From Cryptomeria japonica (lineage: Eukaryota > Streptophyta > Pinopsida > Cupressales > Cupressaceae): 64,000 nucleotides of DNA. The stretch is taken from the NCBI RefSeq assembly GCF_030272615.1, contig NC_081410.1:566699152-566763151 (forward strand), in the 5' to 3' direction. Shown piece by piece: positions 43,251-54,950 of this stretch (the stretch's first letter is position 1; every line of letters starts with the position of its first letter). The notes beneath the pieces were generated by a model, which was given only the letters and a program-made list of their open reading frames with translations, searched no databases and was not told the DNA's origin. The position numbers were made by a program, and so were the translations under genes.

Positions 43251-43385
43251 AAACTGTCTCACAAAATCCAAAAACATTCCAAACTGTCTCACAAAATCCA
43301 AAAACATTCAAAACTGTCTCACAAAATCCAAAAACATTTAAAACTGTCTCACAAAATCCAAAAACATTTAAAAACTGTCTCATCA
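43251..43385 (+). repeat. 30-bp tandem repeat in D, about 4.5 copies
   Basis: AAACTGTCTC begins units at 43251, 43281, 43311, 43341 and 43372; each unit ends with ACAAAATCCAAAAACATT. Exact 30-bp period, so it reads as an in-frame peptide repeat on both strands, but I see no gene around it. Confidence 0.92.
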
Positions 43386-45549
43386 AAACACTAAAAAAAA
43401 ATAGTCAAAACAATCACAAAATCCAAAAAACATTCAAAACAATTCAAAATCCAAAAACAATGGAAAACATCAAAAATCACACAAAAACATGGCAACACAT
43501 TGAACATACTCATCTAAGCAGATGCTAAACAAACATTGAACAAAATATTCACACGATGATCATTTCTCAAAATTGACCAAAACAATGGACATCAACAATC
43601 AAACTATCTTCAAACAACGATGCATCCTTCCTTACCAAAACAAAGACAAAATGACGTTTTCTTTGACAAGAAAATTGTGTTAAGCTATCAAATACTTGGT
43701 TGATTTATGAGTAATTCATTCGTTTCTATGTATCAGGTTCCTACAACATTGTTTATGTATCTGTGGCGCATTGTTCTGATGAAGTACTGGGGCATGTACT
43801 AATGGTATCTATGTGGGAAGTTCACCAAGCTATGTGATCTTATGCAAAATGCAGTCATACATCATTACGGTTTGCTAACTACAGCCTATACCTCGACCAT
43901 ATGAGCATGAACGATTACCAAGGATCCATATTCTTTATTCTTTATGTATATACTATTTGTTTGTAGGTATAATGCTCTTCCTTTGGTTCCTCCTACCTCA
44001 TCCAAATTGGATAAAGGTTTTATCTCTTATTACGGTATGAACTTGTCTCAGGATATGATCAGCCTAAGATCAAGGAGGATGATCCAAGTCATGCCTAACG
44101 GAGATGATCCTTGTCTGTTCCGCAAGCAATACTCTAGTCGACTTGACCCTTATATCAAGTCATTTGTATTCACTTGCTATATCAAAAATCCATGTAAGAA
44201 ATACTCAGGTCATCTTGAATCATTATGTCAAGATGCTTGTATTCTCTTCCAACATTTTAAAAAAGCTCAATGATGAAAATAGAGCACTATAGATCATCAT
44301 TTCATCTCATCTGTTTATATATTGCATTTCGTTGCATATCACCCATCCATTCACTCATTCATATGTAGGATTTATATGCAAAAGTGACCATTAAGCTGGT
44401 CTTGGATACAATCATGATCGAGTACTCTGATACATCATCAATGCATCATGCAAAGTCTCAAAAACCTTGCATTCCTCATGGTCATATCATCATTACATTT
44501 AGTTGCATTTTGCATTAAGTACATTCATGTCATTTTTAATTAAAATTGCATATAGTTCATTTAGTTTATTAACATTAGTCTTCATTAATCATTTGCATCA
44601 TTGCATAAATAATTAGATTCATTCATAAAATCAAATTATCCATGATTGTATTAAACCATTTACTATACATTCATTTGGTATCAGTTATCCATTATCATTT
44701 TATCATCCTTTATCATCCTTTATCATTTCATACATTCCCTTATCTATTCATTAATTGAAAGGTGCATTCATTCATCCATTATTAAGTATCTTATTATGCT
44801 CATTTTTTAGGATTCATTTTTACATTGCATTCATTATCCTTTTTTAATTGCATTAAGGTGTAGTTATTAAACCATAAGTTGTAGTATCATCATATTATCA
44901 TTTTTACTTAATCATATTAAGGCATTTAGAATCATAAAACCATTTGTTTCCAAACATTGGTTCATACCATTTTATATATTCATTATACATATGCATTCAT
45001 TTAGACATTATCATATAAACATTTGTACTTTACATTTTGTTTATCCATATTACATTCATCTAAAAACATCTAGATGCATATCCATACATAACATCATTCA
45101 TTCAAACATTGCATTAACATCATTGCATATCATTATCTCATCATTATATCAAAATAGGAAACACCAAAATCCTATTCATAAATCACCATAAGCATACATC
45201 ATCATCATGGCATTAGATACATATAAACAATGCATAAAAAAAAATCATACATATATAAACCTGTATTCATATGTCAGTATCCAACATCATAAATCATCAT
45301 AAAAACATGCATATAAGAATCATCTCATCAATGCATACATATCCATCTAAGAAATAAACTCATAAACTCATCATCCTACATAAACATCCATACATATCAA
45401 ATGCATATCATAAAAAAATGGGATCTCCTCATATATATCATCTCATATATCAGAGTACACTGAAGTCTACAAAATTAGCTACCAAGATCCATCCAAGATA
45501 TAGTCCAAACATAAACAATGATACAATACATATATGCAAAAATGCTCTC
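43386..45549 (+). other. D 3' noncoding stretch with CAT-rich low-complexity tract
   Basis: An open frame at 43944-44273 (SRRMIQVMPNGDDPCLFRKQ and so on) has no family I recognise and no counterpart found in E. From 44290 to 45420 the sequence is CATT/CATA-rich simple DNA, as in E at 56800-57200; both lie just past the stop of the antisense PMD gene and could be its 3' UTR. Confidence 0.6.
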
Positions 45550-47496
45550 TCAGATGCCACTCTGACCAGATGTTGTACCACAATCGCCACCTACTCCACC
45601 ACTGGTCCCCGCACCATCTGATCTATCTCTCCGTGGAGGCCCCATCAAACCCCCACTCACTCCTGCATCCCCTAATCTATCCCTCCATAGAGAACCCATC
45701 ACACCCCCACTGCTCTGCACCCTCTGTGATCACTCTGGTCTGGCCTGCCGCATTTGTGAATAGCTAAGTGCTCGCTGACTAACTGGCACCACCTGCTCAT
45801 ATAACCCCTGCCAGTAGTCTATCTCAGCCTGTGCTCACCAGATCTCCCTCATCATCTCCCCCGTAGGCCCCTGTGCTCCTACTCCAACCCAAACTCTCTC
45901 CTGCAGCTCTGCTAATCTCTCCAGTGCACTATCCCTCTCCTACAGCACTACAACTAGCTCTGACTCCCATGCAAATAGCTGCACATCTCTAGCTGCCACC
46001 TCCGCCTCCAAATCCTCTACACGGGTCTGCAAATGTGCTATCATATAATCCCTAAGATCTCCAATAGCTCCCTCCCTTGTATCCATAGCAGCCTCACCTA
46101 TATCACCCTCTCCAGTAGCTCTCTCCCCTCTGTCCATTGAGATCTCTCTCTCCATACCTCTACCACCCAGTCTAACTCCTCCCTGCATCAATGGTCCCTG
46201 TGATATCCGTAGTGGTAGTCCACCTCTCCCTCTCTACTAAATCCGAATCCCCAACCCACCACCTCCTCCACTACCTCCTCCACCACCACCTCCTCCTCAG
46301 TCTCCACCATCTCCTCTCCCTCCTCCACCTGCCATCGATCCTCAACCTCCTGCCCTCCTCCATCTCCGTCCTCTCTCATCCTCAAACTCGGGCACCAACT
46401 CTACTGGATCGGATATCTGTAGAATCAGATGTGCCACCCGGTACTGTGTGTACCAGCATCCACGACCCTCAATCGTATGTCCCAAGGTCTCACCTGCAGC
46501 GTCCGAAACTTTGCCAGTGCCTGGTCATACGGCAGCATTGGCCCCCATGCATATCTCTCCCATATCACCCGAGCATACTCCCCTGATCCACTAGGCAGTC
46601 CCTATTGTTGTCCAAACTGCCTCATCACTCTCCCCAGCACCGGTCTCTCTACATGGAATGAGGTCCTCCCAATGAGGAATCGGGTCATGAACACATAGGG
46701 CAGTGCCTCCGCATCATCATCCCAAGGCTCGCACTCTAGGTATGGTCTCCATATAATTGCATCCAGATCCTCTAATGCCCGCCGCCACCACTCGAACTTC
46801 CCTAGGTGGGGCAGAACCTATACGGTTGATCCACTGTGCGGAACCTAAGATTCACTGGTCGAGTCACTGGTAGATTCTCCCATGCCCAATATGTAGCAGC
46901 GTCACTCCCACTGCTAAGGAACCCCTCCCATGGTAAACCACCTAATGAAGCTCCTAATAAAGGTGCGCCAACACGCATGGCCCCCAAGCAAATCAGGTCC
47001 CCTCAGTAATCATCATCTCGATCACCTGCCCCCACCCAACGGCCAGACCATGTGACTGCCTGTCTGGACATAGTAGTCCTCCCATAATGCCTGATAGAAC
47101 TACTGGTAAAGGCTCGTATAATGCTGCTATCTCCTCCCACGCAATAGAGCCATCATCAATGAACACATCCTCATCAAAGAACCTCTTAACCGCTAGAGTC
47201 CCCCATGATCTGTCATATGTGACCAGCTCCCCCTGAATCAGAATACACAGGATGCGGCACACATCCTCCAGGGTCACTATCATCTCCCCCTATGCCAGAT
47301 GAAAGGTGCGTGTCTCGTTGTGCCATCGCTCTGCTAAAGCCATCATCAATTCGTGATTCATCTGAATCACGGGCATGTGCATCACATCATATAATCCAGT
47401 CGCGGTAATACAATCAATTTCCACCTCTATCAAATGATCCCGCAACCCTTGTGTCACTGGATGTCTCTCACGTAACTGCAACACGCGTAGATCCTC
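45550..47496 (-). pseudogene. Antisense PMD gene of D, exon 2
   Basis: Reads right to left from 47496, right after an AG, with no ATG of its own. Plant mobile domain (PF10536-like): ALAERWHNETRTFHLA, GEMIVTLEDVCRILCI, GELVTYDRSWGTLAVKRFFD, a CPDRQ block and FAWGPCVLAHLY. A Gly-rich linker (about 46250-46330) leads to a coiled coil LQTRVEDLEAEVAARDVQLF and ERDSALERLAELQERVW, then a Gly/Arg tail ending at TGA 45550. Exactly 649 codons with several stops. PMD proteins occur in plant transposons and in host silencing factors of the MAIN/MAIL1 family. Confidence 0.85.
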
Positions 47497-48120
47497 CTAC
47501 ACATGGGCATCCATCAATCATCATCAATTGTTTTGTTTCAAACTTTCTTAAAGTTTAAACCTCGACTATCAACAGATACTTTGATCAAGTATCTTCGGGT
47601 CTCAACAGGTAAGCAATCATGGTAACCTAGACTTCAACAGACATTTATTCTAACAATGACCTACGTCTCATCAGGCTGCTATGGTTCAAAACAACTCCCA
47701 TTTCGCCTCCCAATCCATCCATCTTTGGCATCCGGAGATTATCACACAAACTGGGGCATCTATTTTATCCTAACACAAAAGCGCTACTTACCTACAATAG
47801 TGCTCAATTAGCTATCCAACAACGCTCAAACTACAACAACGCTAGAACAAAAACACAATAGCACTAATTTATAACAAAAGCACTCAATTAGGCACTCAAC
47901 AACGCTCATCCATCAAACGCACCTAAACTAGCCTACAATAGCGCTACAATTTTCAAAAGCGCTCAAACAACACCTCAATAGCATCATTGCGGCACAATAG
48001 CACTAGTTAATTGGGCAATAGCACCAAAACATAGTTTCAATGCTATTGTTCCGACTCAACTTGGACTCAGCAAAAAGCGTATAAAAAATGCATAAAAATT
48101 AAAATTTCAAATTTGCGTAC
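47497..48120 (-). other. Predicted intron of D antisense PMD gene (624 nt)
   Basis: On the minus strand it starts GTACGC (48120 down) and ends TGTGTAG (47497). Both borders fall between codons (phase 0). The equivalent borders in E are GTGAGT and GTGCAG. No PMD coding is seen inside. It holds the motif array. Confidence 0.7.
47776..48025 (-). repeat. Antisense copy of the AGCGCTATTG array in D
   Basis: On the plus strand: CAAAAGCGCTAC, CAATAGTGCTCA, CAACAACGCTCA, CAACAACGCTAG, CAATAGCACTAA, CAAAAGCACTCA, CAATAGCGCTAC, CAAAAGCGCTCA, CAATAGCACTAG and others, about 12 copies. Read on the minus strand these are AGCGCTATTG and GAGCGCTTTTG, the two variants of the sense leader array at 24979-25212. 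Confidence 0.88.
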
Positions 48121-48195
48121 CACTGTTCCTTTGTCATTTGGCCACTGGAACTGACAAACTCGCTCGAGATGGTGCTCTGCTACTAGTACCGGCAT
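48121..48195 (-). pseudogene. Antisense PMD gene of D, exon 1
   Basis: ATG at 48195 opens 25 codons up to the predicted donor, in phase with exon 2. The peptide (HHLERVCQFQWPNDKGTV at its end) aligns with exon 1 of E (R-V-x-x-F-Q-x-P-x-D). Conservation of length, phase and sequence in two separate elements supports a true exon. A TTTTAAAT at 48293-48300 could be its TATA box. Confidence 0.7.
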
Positions 48196-48606
48196 CCTGA
48201 CTACTACTCGCTTCTCTCAAACGTCACTGTTAGAGCTATAGTTTCACACTGGTCGCAATCACAAATGATCCTGTTTTCACCCCTTTCTCCCCATTTAAAA
48301 CCTTCACAATCACCATAATTTTCCCTTGCTCGCCGTCGTGGTCCCTGTAAACTTCCCGAGCCTCCCATTTCTCTATTTTACCCCCGATTTCTTCTATTTT
48401 TCACCCGCATCGCTAACTTCTTCGCTTCTGACACCCTGCCAATTTTCATTCTTTTTTGAGAGATCGCCCGATTTTTCAAAAAAATTCAGCCCATCTCTCA
48501 AGGGGGAATACCACCCACTAAATATACATTTTATGGGGTATTTCTTCACACCAGTTTTTCTTTCTTTGAAACGACGCGATAAACCGCACCATCTCAAAGG
48601 GGCAAA
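48196..48606 (-). promoter_or_regulatory. D region between antisense exon 1 and 3' LTR: antisense promoter candidate and purine tracts
   Basis: Holds the TATA-like box for the minus strand (48293-48300) about 100 bp upstream of the antisense ATG. On the plus strand there are two purine tracts: TCTCAAGGGGGAATA (48496-48511) and TCTCAAAGGGGCAAA (48592-48606), the latter touching the LTR as the plus-strand primer. E has the same pair. Confidence 0.6.
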
Positions 48607-49978
48607 TGTAGTCACACAAATTTGTCCAGCTTAATTAAATGAATATTTGCTATTTATTTCATTAAAAATACACTAGCCATGAGTTAATTAATTAATATTT
48701 AATTAATCCATCTTCAAACATTCTCCTATTAATTAAATAAATTATTCAATTTATTTTAATTAATTCATTAAACCAAGTTCACAAATCAATTAAATGAATA
48801 AAATCTATTTATTTAATTAAATCCCCCCATTCCTCTTTTAAATAAATTAAATTAAATATTTATTTAAATCATTATTACCCCCCCACTTGCATTCTCCTAA
48901 AAATGCAACTTGCACACATTTATTGAAATAAATGAATTTTTATTTTAATTAAAATCATATTTTCCCTCACCCACCAAACCCACTTGCATTCCTAAACCCC
49001 TTCTAGATTCTTCTAACCCCTTCCTAATTAGCCTAACCCATCCCCTAATTATTGTCACATTCCTAAGCAACATGGAGTCACTTCTCAAAGACTTCAAAGT
49101 CTTTGAAAAACATTTAATGCTTTGTGTGTTCAACAATTTAACCTCCAAAGCCTTCCAAAGCCACTAATGGCTCTTACATGACCATTAATGGCTCTTACAT
49201 AACCATTTATGGTTATTTCAACTTGTCTCCCCAAGCATTTATTGCTTTGACCATGTTTATCCCTTTTGGCCTTTGCACAAGAGTTTATCCATTGGATAAA
49301 AGATTTATTCTTTGAATAAAGAGTTTATTTATTCAACTAACCTTGACCTTAACTCCCAAGGTCATGTCAAGCATTTAATGCTTATTCCCTTTCCTCTCAA
49401 CCTATCTCACATGGACACATGTCATCCTAGGATTGGGTTGAAAGCCCTCACATGGATTTGAAATCATTCAATCCTGACCCTTGTTGAGATTGCTCAATCT
49501 CAACCATCCATTGCTCCATTTTTCCTATAAATAGAGCCCATTTCTTCATAATCTAGATCCTGAAAAACTTGTATGCATTTAACCTATAGGCATTTTAGAG
49601 AGCATTTAGCATAGCAATCTAATATCTTGTTATTTTGGTTAAAATCAATCATTTTTAATAGCATCTAGTATTTTAGCTTTTCATTTTACATTTGGAGCAA
49701 ATACTCAAATCTCAATCCTCCATAAGCATCCATAGTGCAAAAAGCTGCTGAGAGCTACACTATTTTGGAACTTGGAGAGGAGAGGAACAAAGGAGAAGGA
49801 ACCAAGAGTATGTTAGGAGGCATTTGGAGATGCCTAATCATATTTGCTTCTTTAGTTAAATCTATGAATCTGTTTTGATATGCCTGTTTAGATTAGCTTT
49901 TGGTTAACTAACACTAACGATCTCTTGTGTCTTGTGTTGTTTGTCATTTGCTAACCTTGTCCATTTTGCAGAGCATCA
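48607..49978 (+). repeat. Element D 3' LTR
   Basis: TGTAGTCACACAAATTTGTC to GCAGAGCATCA; carries the AT ladder, the palindrome series (one stem weakened at about 49107) and TATAAATAG at 49526-49534. Confidence 0.96.
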
Positions 49979-49983
49979 AAACA
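49979..49983 (+). other. Target duplication of D, right copy (AAACA)
   Basis: Identical to 23496-23500; E protease coding resumes at this point. Confidence 0.95.
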
Positions 49984-50548
49984 AGTCCTGATAGATGGAG
50001 GAGCAGGTCTAAACATTTGTACATTGAGCACTATTAAACAATTGGGATATTTAGATAAAGCTGTAAATTCTACAAACAAAATTACCATCAAGGCATATGA
50101 TGATGAAGAGCGTTCATTTAAAGACATAGTCACTTTGCCTCTCAGAGTTGGGCTAGTTACAAAGGATGTGGTTTGTCAAGTCTTAGACTTGGATCTCACA
50201 TACAATATATTACTAGGACATCCTTGGATTCATGAAATGAGGGCAATCCCATCTACATATCACCAATGCATTAAGTTTCCTCACAATGGAGTTGAAATAA
50301 CAGTTAATGGTGATCCTAATCCATTCATATACTGCAATAACTTGAGACCAAAAACTGAGACGATCATTCCAAGTAATAGGGAAGTTGTCCCTTCTTCTGC
50401 ATACATTGATCCTGAATCACTAAAACCCTCAACATCAAAACAAGGTGAGCTTAAAGGGAAATTTCAGGACAAGGGCATGGGTGAATACACTTTGAATCAA
50501 ACCATGTGCTTACAACAAGTTATGAGTTTACCAAAAGAATATGGATGA
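49984..50548 (+). pseudogene. pol: Element E aspartic protease (C-terminal part after D insertion)
   Basis: Resumes with QVLIDGGAGLNI, the intact D-G-G-A catalytic motif, then SFKDIVTLPLRVG, YNILLGHPWIHEMRAIPSTY and CIKFPHNGVEITV, to TGA 50546. Apart from the D insertion this domain is unbroken; the D copy has lost its Asp. Confidence 0.9.
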
Positions 50549-51896
50549 CCACATCCTACTAAGAGGGTATCTATCACTATATTCAAATGGGATCCTACTA
50601 TCTTTCAAAGATGGGGTGAACTTGAAGAAGAAGACTTATACAAAATGCTTTACAAAGACCCTAAAAATGATACACAAGATCACATCAACATACCATGTGA
50701 AAAATATGGCAAAGGGTTCAAGATCCTACAAAAATTTGGGTATGATGACAAAAGTCCTATTGGCTTAAGAAAGGAAGCTATCATTGAACCTTTACAACCT
50801 GAATTGACATTCAAAAAGGAATGCTCGAAGGGACTTGGTTTCATGTCTTCCAAGGTAAATACTCAAAAGATAGAAGAAGCATTGCAAATAAAAGCTTCCA
50901 GAAATCAACAAGAAAATTGCTATTCCACAGACTCCAATGAATGGGAATGGGATTCAGACAAATCCTCTAGTGACTATGAACTCACCGAGACATTCAGAGA
51001 ACTAGGTGAACCCACAAAAGAAAAGGAATTTTATAGAAAATTAAAAGTTCGTCAAGAGACAACCCGTGAGGATCCCACACAGTCCTTGCCTTTAGGTTCT
51101 AGGTTGAGATCACGAAGAATGAGAACACCTGTCCCAGAATGTGCTACTAGTGATGACAATTTGGATTCGTTTACAATCGAGATAGATGAGGAGAGTGCCA
51201 ATGATGACCTCGATAACTACTTCAACATACCTGAATATAAATGCATCTTCACCCTTAGCCCCGCTAACTTCGAAGACATCAAAGGTCTTCCCCTTGTTCA
51301 CCACCAACTTATTGACTAGGACCATGAAGAACCTGTATAGTTTGACACATTCCAAAATGATGAAGCCTTTATTGAGTATCTAGGCATACGAGATGATCCT
51401 CCCCCTGGGGACCATAAGGAAGGATACACTATAGAGCTCAATAGCGTGGCATATTTTGGTGAGGGTGTTGGGCCTTCCAGTCGCAAAAACATAAAAATAA
51501 AAATGAATCATGGGTCTTATGATGAAAACCATGTTGTGGCGTTGTCTGACCCCAAAAAAGTAAAAAGAAAGGACGTATCTGAGGGTGAAAACCTCTCTAA
51601 GGCACCAGAGGATGGAAGGCTCGACATTCTCCCAGCATCATATGAAGAAAAATCATCTATGTTGGTAGTGGAGACCATCAAAACAAACATTGGTACAGAA
51701 TAAATTTCACATAACATATTCCTGGCTCAATCCCTGACAGAGATAGAAAGATCAAAGTTCATAAGTTTCTTCACAGACCGACAAATCAACTTTGCATGGT
51801 CATACACTGATATGCCTGGATTGGATCCGGATTTGGTAATGCATCATTTGACAGTTAAATTGGGGGCAAAAACCGGTGAAATAGAAATTAAGAAAG
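50549..51896 (+). pseudogene. pol: Element E G-patch and acidic linker
   Basis: Same frame as the protease. KYGKGFKILQKFGYDDKSPIG then KGLGF gives the G-patch pattern at about 50700-50840. Acidic stretches follow (NEWEWDSDKSSSDYE, DEESANDDLDNY) and a segment shared with D (GRLDILPASYE; NFAWSYTDMPGLDPDLVMHH). Stops at 51317, 51338 and 51701; a frameshift near 51870. Confidence 0.82.
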
Positions 51897-52945
51897 ATGT
51901 ATCTACAAGTGGCATTATTAGTCAAAGAAGAGCTTGAAAAATTATTGGATGTCGTATTCATACGCCCAATTGATTATCCTGAATGGATCTCCAACTTAGT
52001 GCCTGTCAGTAAACCAAATCGTAGCATCAGAATATGTACATATTTCAGAGACATCAACAAAGCTTGTCCTAAGGATGACTTTCCATTACCAAATATTGAC
52101 TTGATTGTCGATCTCACAGTAGGTCATGCGATGTTATCCTTGATGGATGGATTCTCTGGTTATAATCAAATAAAAATTGCATCCGAGGATCAACACAAAA
52201 CAACATTCACTTGTCCTTGGGGAACTTTCTGCTGGAAAGTCATGCCCTCTGGGCTAAAAAATGCAGGCGCTACATATCAAAGAGCCTTACTATCTTTCAT
52301 GATCTCATGCACATTACTATGGAAGATTATATTGATGACCTCTTGGGCAAATCAATAGACAAAGATACATATTTGGACATACTTTCAGTCATTTTTGATC
52401 GGCTGGAAAAATACAAAGTAAGATTAAACCTCAAGAAATGTGTCTTTGGAGTAACCTCCAGGAAGCTCCTAGGATTCATTGTCTCAAAAAGAGGAATCGA
52501 AGTCGATCCAGCAAAAGTCAAGGCCATCCTATAGATGCAACCACCAAGAAATATTAGTTAACTTCGATTTTCACAAGGGAGACTCTAGTCCATATGAAGA
52601 TTCATAGCACAACTTGCAGATAAATGTAATCCTTTTCAGCACTTGCTACACAAAAACATCAAATTCAAATGGGATGATAACTGCCAACAGGCTTTCCAAA
52701 TACTCAAAGATTATCTTCTCAATCTGCCAATATTGATGCCACCAGTTCCAGATCAACCTCTATTACTGTACATATCAGCTACTTCAATAGCACTGGGGGC
52801 ACTCTTAACACAACAGGTTGCTGAGGGAAAAGAAAAGGCAGTCTACTACATCAGTCACACATTGGTGGGATATGAGCTAAACTACACACCAATTGAGCAT
52901 GCATGTCTTGCTGTGGTCTTTGCTTTGAAGAAATTATGACATTAC
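51897..52945 (+). pseudogene. pol: Element E reverse transcriptase and degenerate RNase H
   Basis: RT: LEKLLDVVFIRPIDYPEWIS, RSIRICTYFRDINKACPKDD, LSLMDGFSGYNQIKIASEDQ, KVMPSGLKNAGATYQRA, then a shift near 52285 and the active site EDYIDDLL (YIDD near 52330), KCVFGVTSRKLLGFIVSKRG. Stops at 52532, 52558 and a few more. The gypsy RNase H follows at 52643-52939 with LLLYISATSIALGALL (catalytic Asp absent). Confidence 0.92.
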
Positions 52946-53557
52946 ATGCTAACTCATAAAACTAAGTTGGTCGCAAGAATCGATCCATTGAAATACCTTC
53001 TCAATAAAGAAATGCTTACTGGGCGACTAGCCAAATGGGTGATGCTCCTGAGTGAATTCAACATTGAATATGTGGACATACAAGAAATAAAAGGACAAGC
53101 TATCACAAATCAATTAGAAGATGCTCCCATGATAGATAATGTTCCTCTATCTTCGGATTTTCCAGATGAATCCATCTTGACAGTGTCACACACAAAGCCT
53201 TGGCAGCTATACTTTGATGGCTCATACACACAACATGGTGCAAGAGCTGGCATCCTCTTCGTAACTCCTCAAGGAAATTCCATACCAAAATCATGTCGAT
53301 TATCATTTCCTTGCACTAATAACATAGCAGAATATGAGGCATTAACAACTAGATTACAAACTGTCATTCAGTGGAAGATCCAGGAACTTCATGTTTTTGG
53401 GGACTCTCAACTTGTAATTCATCAAAAAACTGATGAATACCAAACAAAGGATGAGAAATTAATGCCTTACAAAAGAATGGTGGATGACTTGAAACAATAT
53501 TTCACAAAGATAGACTTTGAACAGATACCAAGAGAGAAAAATTGAGTTGCGGATGCC
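52946..53557 (+). pseudogene. pol: Element E archaeal-type RNase H
   Basis: LYFDGSYTQHGARAGILFVT (Asp at 53216), NNIAEYEAL, VFGDSQLVIHQ and VADAMA keep the four acidic residues. It directly follows the old RNase H and tether. One TGA at 53543. Second RNase H is the Tat/Ogre hallmark. Confidence 0.92.
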
Positions 53558-54950
53558 ATGGCTACAATTGCTTCACTAATCGATCTACCACAAAATGAAA
53601 CCCGCTATGAGTTCTTGGTGGATAACCTTTTGGTTCCCTCATATGAGATCACTCCTACTAAGATGATATGTGTCGTCAGTTCTGATTCCCTATTATATGG
53701 TTCCATTTTCACATACCTTTGTAACAATACCCTTCCTCCTGACTTATCGAATAACCAACGTCGCACTTTCATTTGCTAATCTTCTCAATACGCCATTTTA
53801 GCCAATATCCTATACCATCAAGGTCTAGATGGCACTCTTCTTAGATGTTTAGAAAGGGATGAAACTCAGATTGCGTTATGTGAAGTTCATGAAGGGATAT
53901 GTGGTCCACATTCTAGTGGTCCTACCTTAGCCAAGAAACTCATCAAGACTGGATATTACTGGCCAAATATGGAAAAAGACTCATATTAGTTTGTCAAGAA
54001 ATGTAAGCAGTGTCAACTTCATGGAGACCTCATTCATGCGCCAGCATAAGAACTTCAACCAATTGCGACTCCTTGACCCTTTTGTTAGTGGGGACTCAAT
54101 CTCATAGGCAAGATTCATCCTCCTTCCTCCAATGGTCATAAATTCATCATCACTGCCACAGAGTATTTCACAAAATGGATCGAAGCCATGCCTCTTACAC
54201 AAGTCACTGGAAAAAAAATTTCTATGTTCATTCTCAACTATATCATCTGTCGATACGGTATTCCTATTTCCATCATCACCGATAACGGGTGTCCCTTCAA
54301 AAATCAGGATGTTCGTGAACTCTGTGATCGCTTTCATATTACCCATCATTTCTCCACACCTTATTACCCCCAAGGTAACGGTCAAGCTGAGGCGTCTAAT
54401 TAAACAATTCTTAAAATCCTAAAAAAAGACAGTCGACGACGCTGGCCGTAATTGGCATATCCAACTTAATCCCGCACTTTGGGTTTACCGCACAAGCATC
54501 TGCACACCTACAAGAGCTACTCCTTATTCACTTGTCTATGATGCTGAAGCTATCTTGCCTATTGAGGTCAAGTTACCCTCTTTATGATTCTCTTTGCAAA
54601 ACATCATCAGTGATGAAGACAACAGGGTTTCCCGCTTACAAGAACTTGAACTATTGGATGAACGAAGACAAACTGTTTTTAATCATCTCAAGGCTTATCA
54701 ACAATGAATGAGTCGTAGCTATAATAATAAAGTCAAGCCTTGCACATTTGAGGTAGGTGACTTGGTTCTCAGAGAAAATCCTAAAAATCAACAAGATAGA
54801 GAGAAGAAGGGCAAGTTTGAACCAAATTGGCTTGGTCCTTACATCATTACAACAACCTATGGATCCGGTGCATATCAGCTCTCAACCACAGAGGGTGAAC
54901 CTTTGGAGGATCCTATCAACAACATGCACCTTCACAGGTTTTACACATAG
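53558..54950 (+). pseudogene. pol: Element E integrase
   Basis: HEGICGPHSSGPTLAKKLIK then KKCKQCQLHGD make the HHCC domain. Core: first Asp position reads LNLIGKIHPPSSNG (Asn in place of Asp of D's GLDLVGK), second Asp in ITDNGCPFKNQD, Glu in GNGQAEASN. After a shift near 54425 the C-terminus has FEVGDLVLRENPKNQ and NWLGPYIITTTYGSGAYQL, ending TAG 54950. About eight stops. Confidence 0.92.

Larger units (their letters stand above)
23501..49978 (+). mobile_element. Element D: Tat/Ogre-type Ty3/gypsy carrying nested F
   Basis: LTRs 23501-24883 and 48607-49978, perfect 5-bp target duplication, inserted in E's protease gene. Net length about 18.5 kb after removing F. Has primer site, motif array, leader core, extra ORF1, gag, protease, G-patch, RT, degenerate RNase H, archaeal-type RNase H, integrase, antisense PMD gene with intron, purine tract. 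Gag-Pol has many stops and a few shifts. Confidence 0.96.

Noticed and set aside
43166-43528. Open frame with SQNPKTFKTV repeats in D (both strands).
   Set aside because: It is only the translation of the 30-bp tandem repeat.
43944-44273. A 109-codon frame in D after F, considered as a sense accessory gene.
   Set aside because: No counterpart seen in E and no recognisable domain; left as an unnamed stretch only.
46191-46698. Plus-strand open frames rich in His/Leu/Ser/Pro in D.
   Set aside because: Shadows of the Gly-rich and PMD parts of the antisense gene.
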